5,954 nt of DNA from JAPWJZ01 sp038247245 (GTDB taxonomy: Bacteria; Pseudomonadota; Alphaproteobacteria; Micavibrionales; UBA2020), in contig JBBRVE010000125.1 of assembly GCA_038247245.1 (NCBI GenBank), positions 1-5,954 of the forward strand, read 5' to 3'. The translations under genes and the position numbers were made by a program. Numbering within the stretch: position 1 is the first letter of the stretch; each line of letters opens with the position of its first letter. Below are positions 5,317 to 5,954 of this stretch, one piece after another. Below the pieces are notes generated by a model. The model saw only the letters and a list, made by a program, of their open reading frames with translations, was not told the DNA's origin and ran no database searches.

Positions 5317-5954
5317 ATGAAGAAAATACTCGCCGCTGCCATCGTTGCCCTGTCGCTGACCGCGGTTGCGCCTGCGGCCAAGGCCGACACTTTCGTGTGG
5401 AAAGACGTTGTGAACGATTACACCATGTCCTTCCCAGATATGTGGCGCATACAGACGCCGGATGACGCTTACACGCGCCTCCGTATCGCGGGCCCCCTCG
5501 GCGAAGACCATGCCACCTGCCGCATGCAAGTGCATCATGACGGCCGCCTGCAGATTTATCCCAAATACCTCCTTGATAAAGCCGTCAGCCAGACGCTGAA
5601 CCGCGATTTCTGGGAAGGCCGCATCAGCGAATATAACAACGCCCGCATTCTTGATTTCTATGACCCCGCCAGCCTCGGCGGCAAGGGTGATGCGACCGCG
5701 GTGCAGATCGCGTTCGAACAGGAAACCGGCGATGGCGTATCGAAAATGCGCGGCTTCATGATCGGCAGCGTGTACGGCGACAGCCGCTACGAAATCACCT
5801 GCGCGGCGAAATCGGAAATGTATGAACGCTGGAACGGCTTGTTCCTCAGCATCATCGACTCTGTCGAGCTGCAGTCGAAATACCATCCGTTCCCGACCGG
5901 CTATTATCGCGGCTTCCTGACCGACCCGAAACTTGTGCTGCCGACCGACAAGCC
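5317..5954 (+). CDS. Exported protein of unknown function (3' end outside window)
   Basis: The reading frame is open from the ATG at 5317 to the window edge, giving 212 complete codons with no stop, so the C-terminus is missing. The start is well supported by AAGGAG 9 bases upstream and by a textbook Sec signal peptide: MKK, a hydrophobic core about 4-18, and cleavage after AKA (21-23), leaving a mature protein that starts DTFVWKD. The mature part is soluble and rich in aromatic residues. It opens with FVWKDVVNDYTMSFPDMW (26-43), a pattern loosely like the first strands of PsbP-like or DUF1795-type domains, but not enough for an assignment. There are two cysteines, Cys68 and Cys162, which could form a disulfide in the periplasm. 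I do not recognise the family. An open minus-strand frame over the same stretch (5287-5886) has arginine- and alanine-rich low-information sequence and is taken as a shadow. Confidence 0.85.
   Translation, partial: MKKILAAAIVALSLTAVAPAAKADTFVWKDVVNDYTMSFPDMWRIQTPDDAYTRLRIAGPLGEDHATCRMQVHHDGRLQIYPKYLLDKAVSQTLNRDFWEGRISEYNNARILDFYDPASLGGKGDATAVQIAFEQETGDGVSKMRGFMIGSVYGDSRYEITCAAKSEMYERWNGLFLSIIDSVELQSKYHPFPTGYYRGFLTDPKLVLPTDK

Noticed and set aside
5287..5886. A 199-codon minus-strand frame opposite the exported-protein gene.
   Set aside because: The plus-strand frame has a strong ribosome binding site and a clear signal peptide, while the minus-strand product is a typical Ala/Arg/His-rich antisense read with no recognisable feature.

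Overview
The window reads as ordinary chromosomal DNA of a Gram-negative, ubiquinone-using bacterium, most likely an alphaproteobacterium. It is GC-rich by eye. It carries a class II-type UbiE methyltransferase, a trimeric-type dUTPase, a MurJ/MviN lipid II flippase and two proteins with clear Sec signal peptides. No mobile element, phage gene, CRISPR array, rRNA or tRNA was seen. The lineage is inferred from protein style and gene neighbourhood and could not be tested here.

Layout, left to right. Positions 1-124 hold no gene, but contain a hairpin at about 29-66 that may be a terminator. Next is a minus-strand pair transcribed leftward: dut (1069-1539) then cysK (125-1072), overlapping by ATGA. 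A candidate promoter for the pair lies at 1565-1594. The spacer 1552-1697 holds two tandem copies of a 25-base palindrome-containing repeat in the leader of a small plus-strand gene (1698-2084). That gene encodes a secreted protein resembling NTR/TIMP-like domains. It converges on a second minus-strand unit, with only 4 bases between stop codons. This unit is murJ (3613-5178), then a TauE/SafE-family (TSUP) permease (2841-3581), then ubiE (2089-2844). The permease and ubiE overlap by ATGA; murJ and the permease are 31 bases apart. After a 138-base divergent spacer, a plus-strand gene for an exported protein of unknown function starts at 5317 and runs off the right edge.

The genes do not form one pathway. 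dut cleans the nucleotide pool, cysK makes cysteine, ubiE methylates quinone precursors, MurJ flips lipid II for cell-wall synthesis, and the permease probably moves a sulfur-containing or other small anion. The same-strand order ubiE then dut recalls the ubiE-ubiB-coaBC-dut cluster known in many alphaproteobacteria, with ubiB and coaBC missing and the small secreted-protein gene in their place.

No clear new multi-gene system is visible. The points most worth a second look are the tandem palindromic repeat, the NTR/TIMP-like protein whose predicted mature N-terminus is a cysteine, and a MurJ that differs from the E. coli enzyme at several charged cavity positions.
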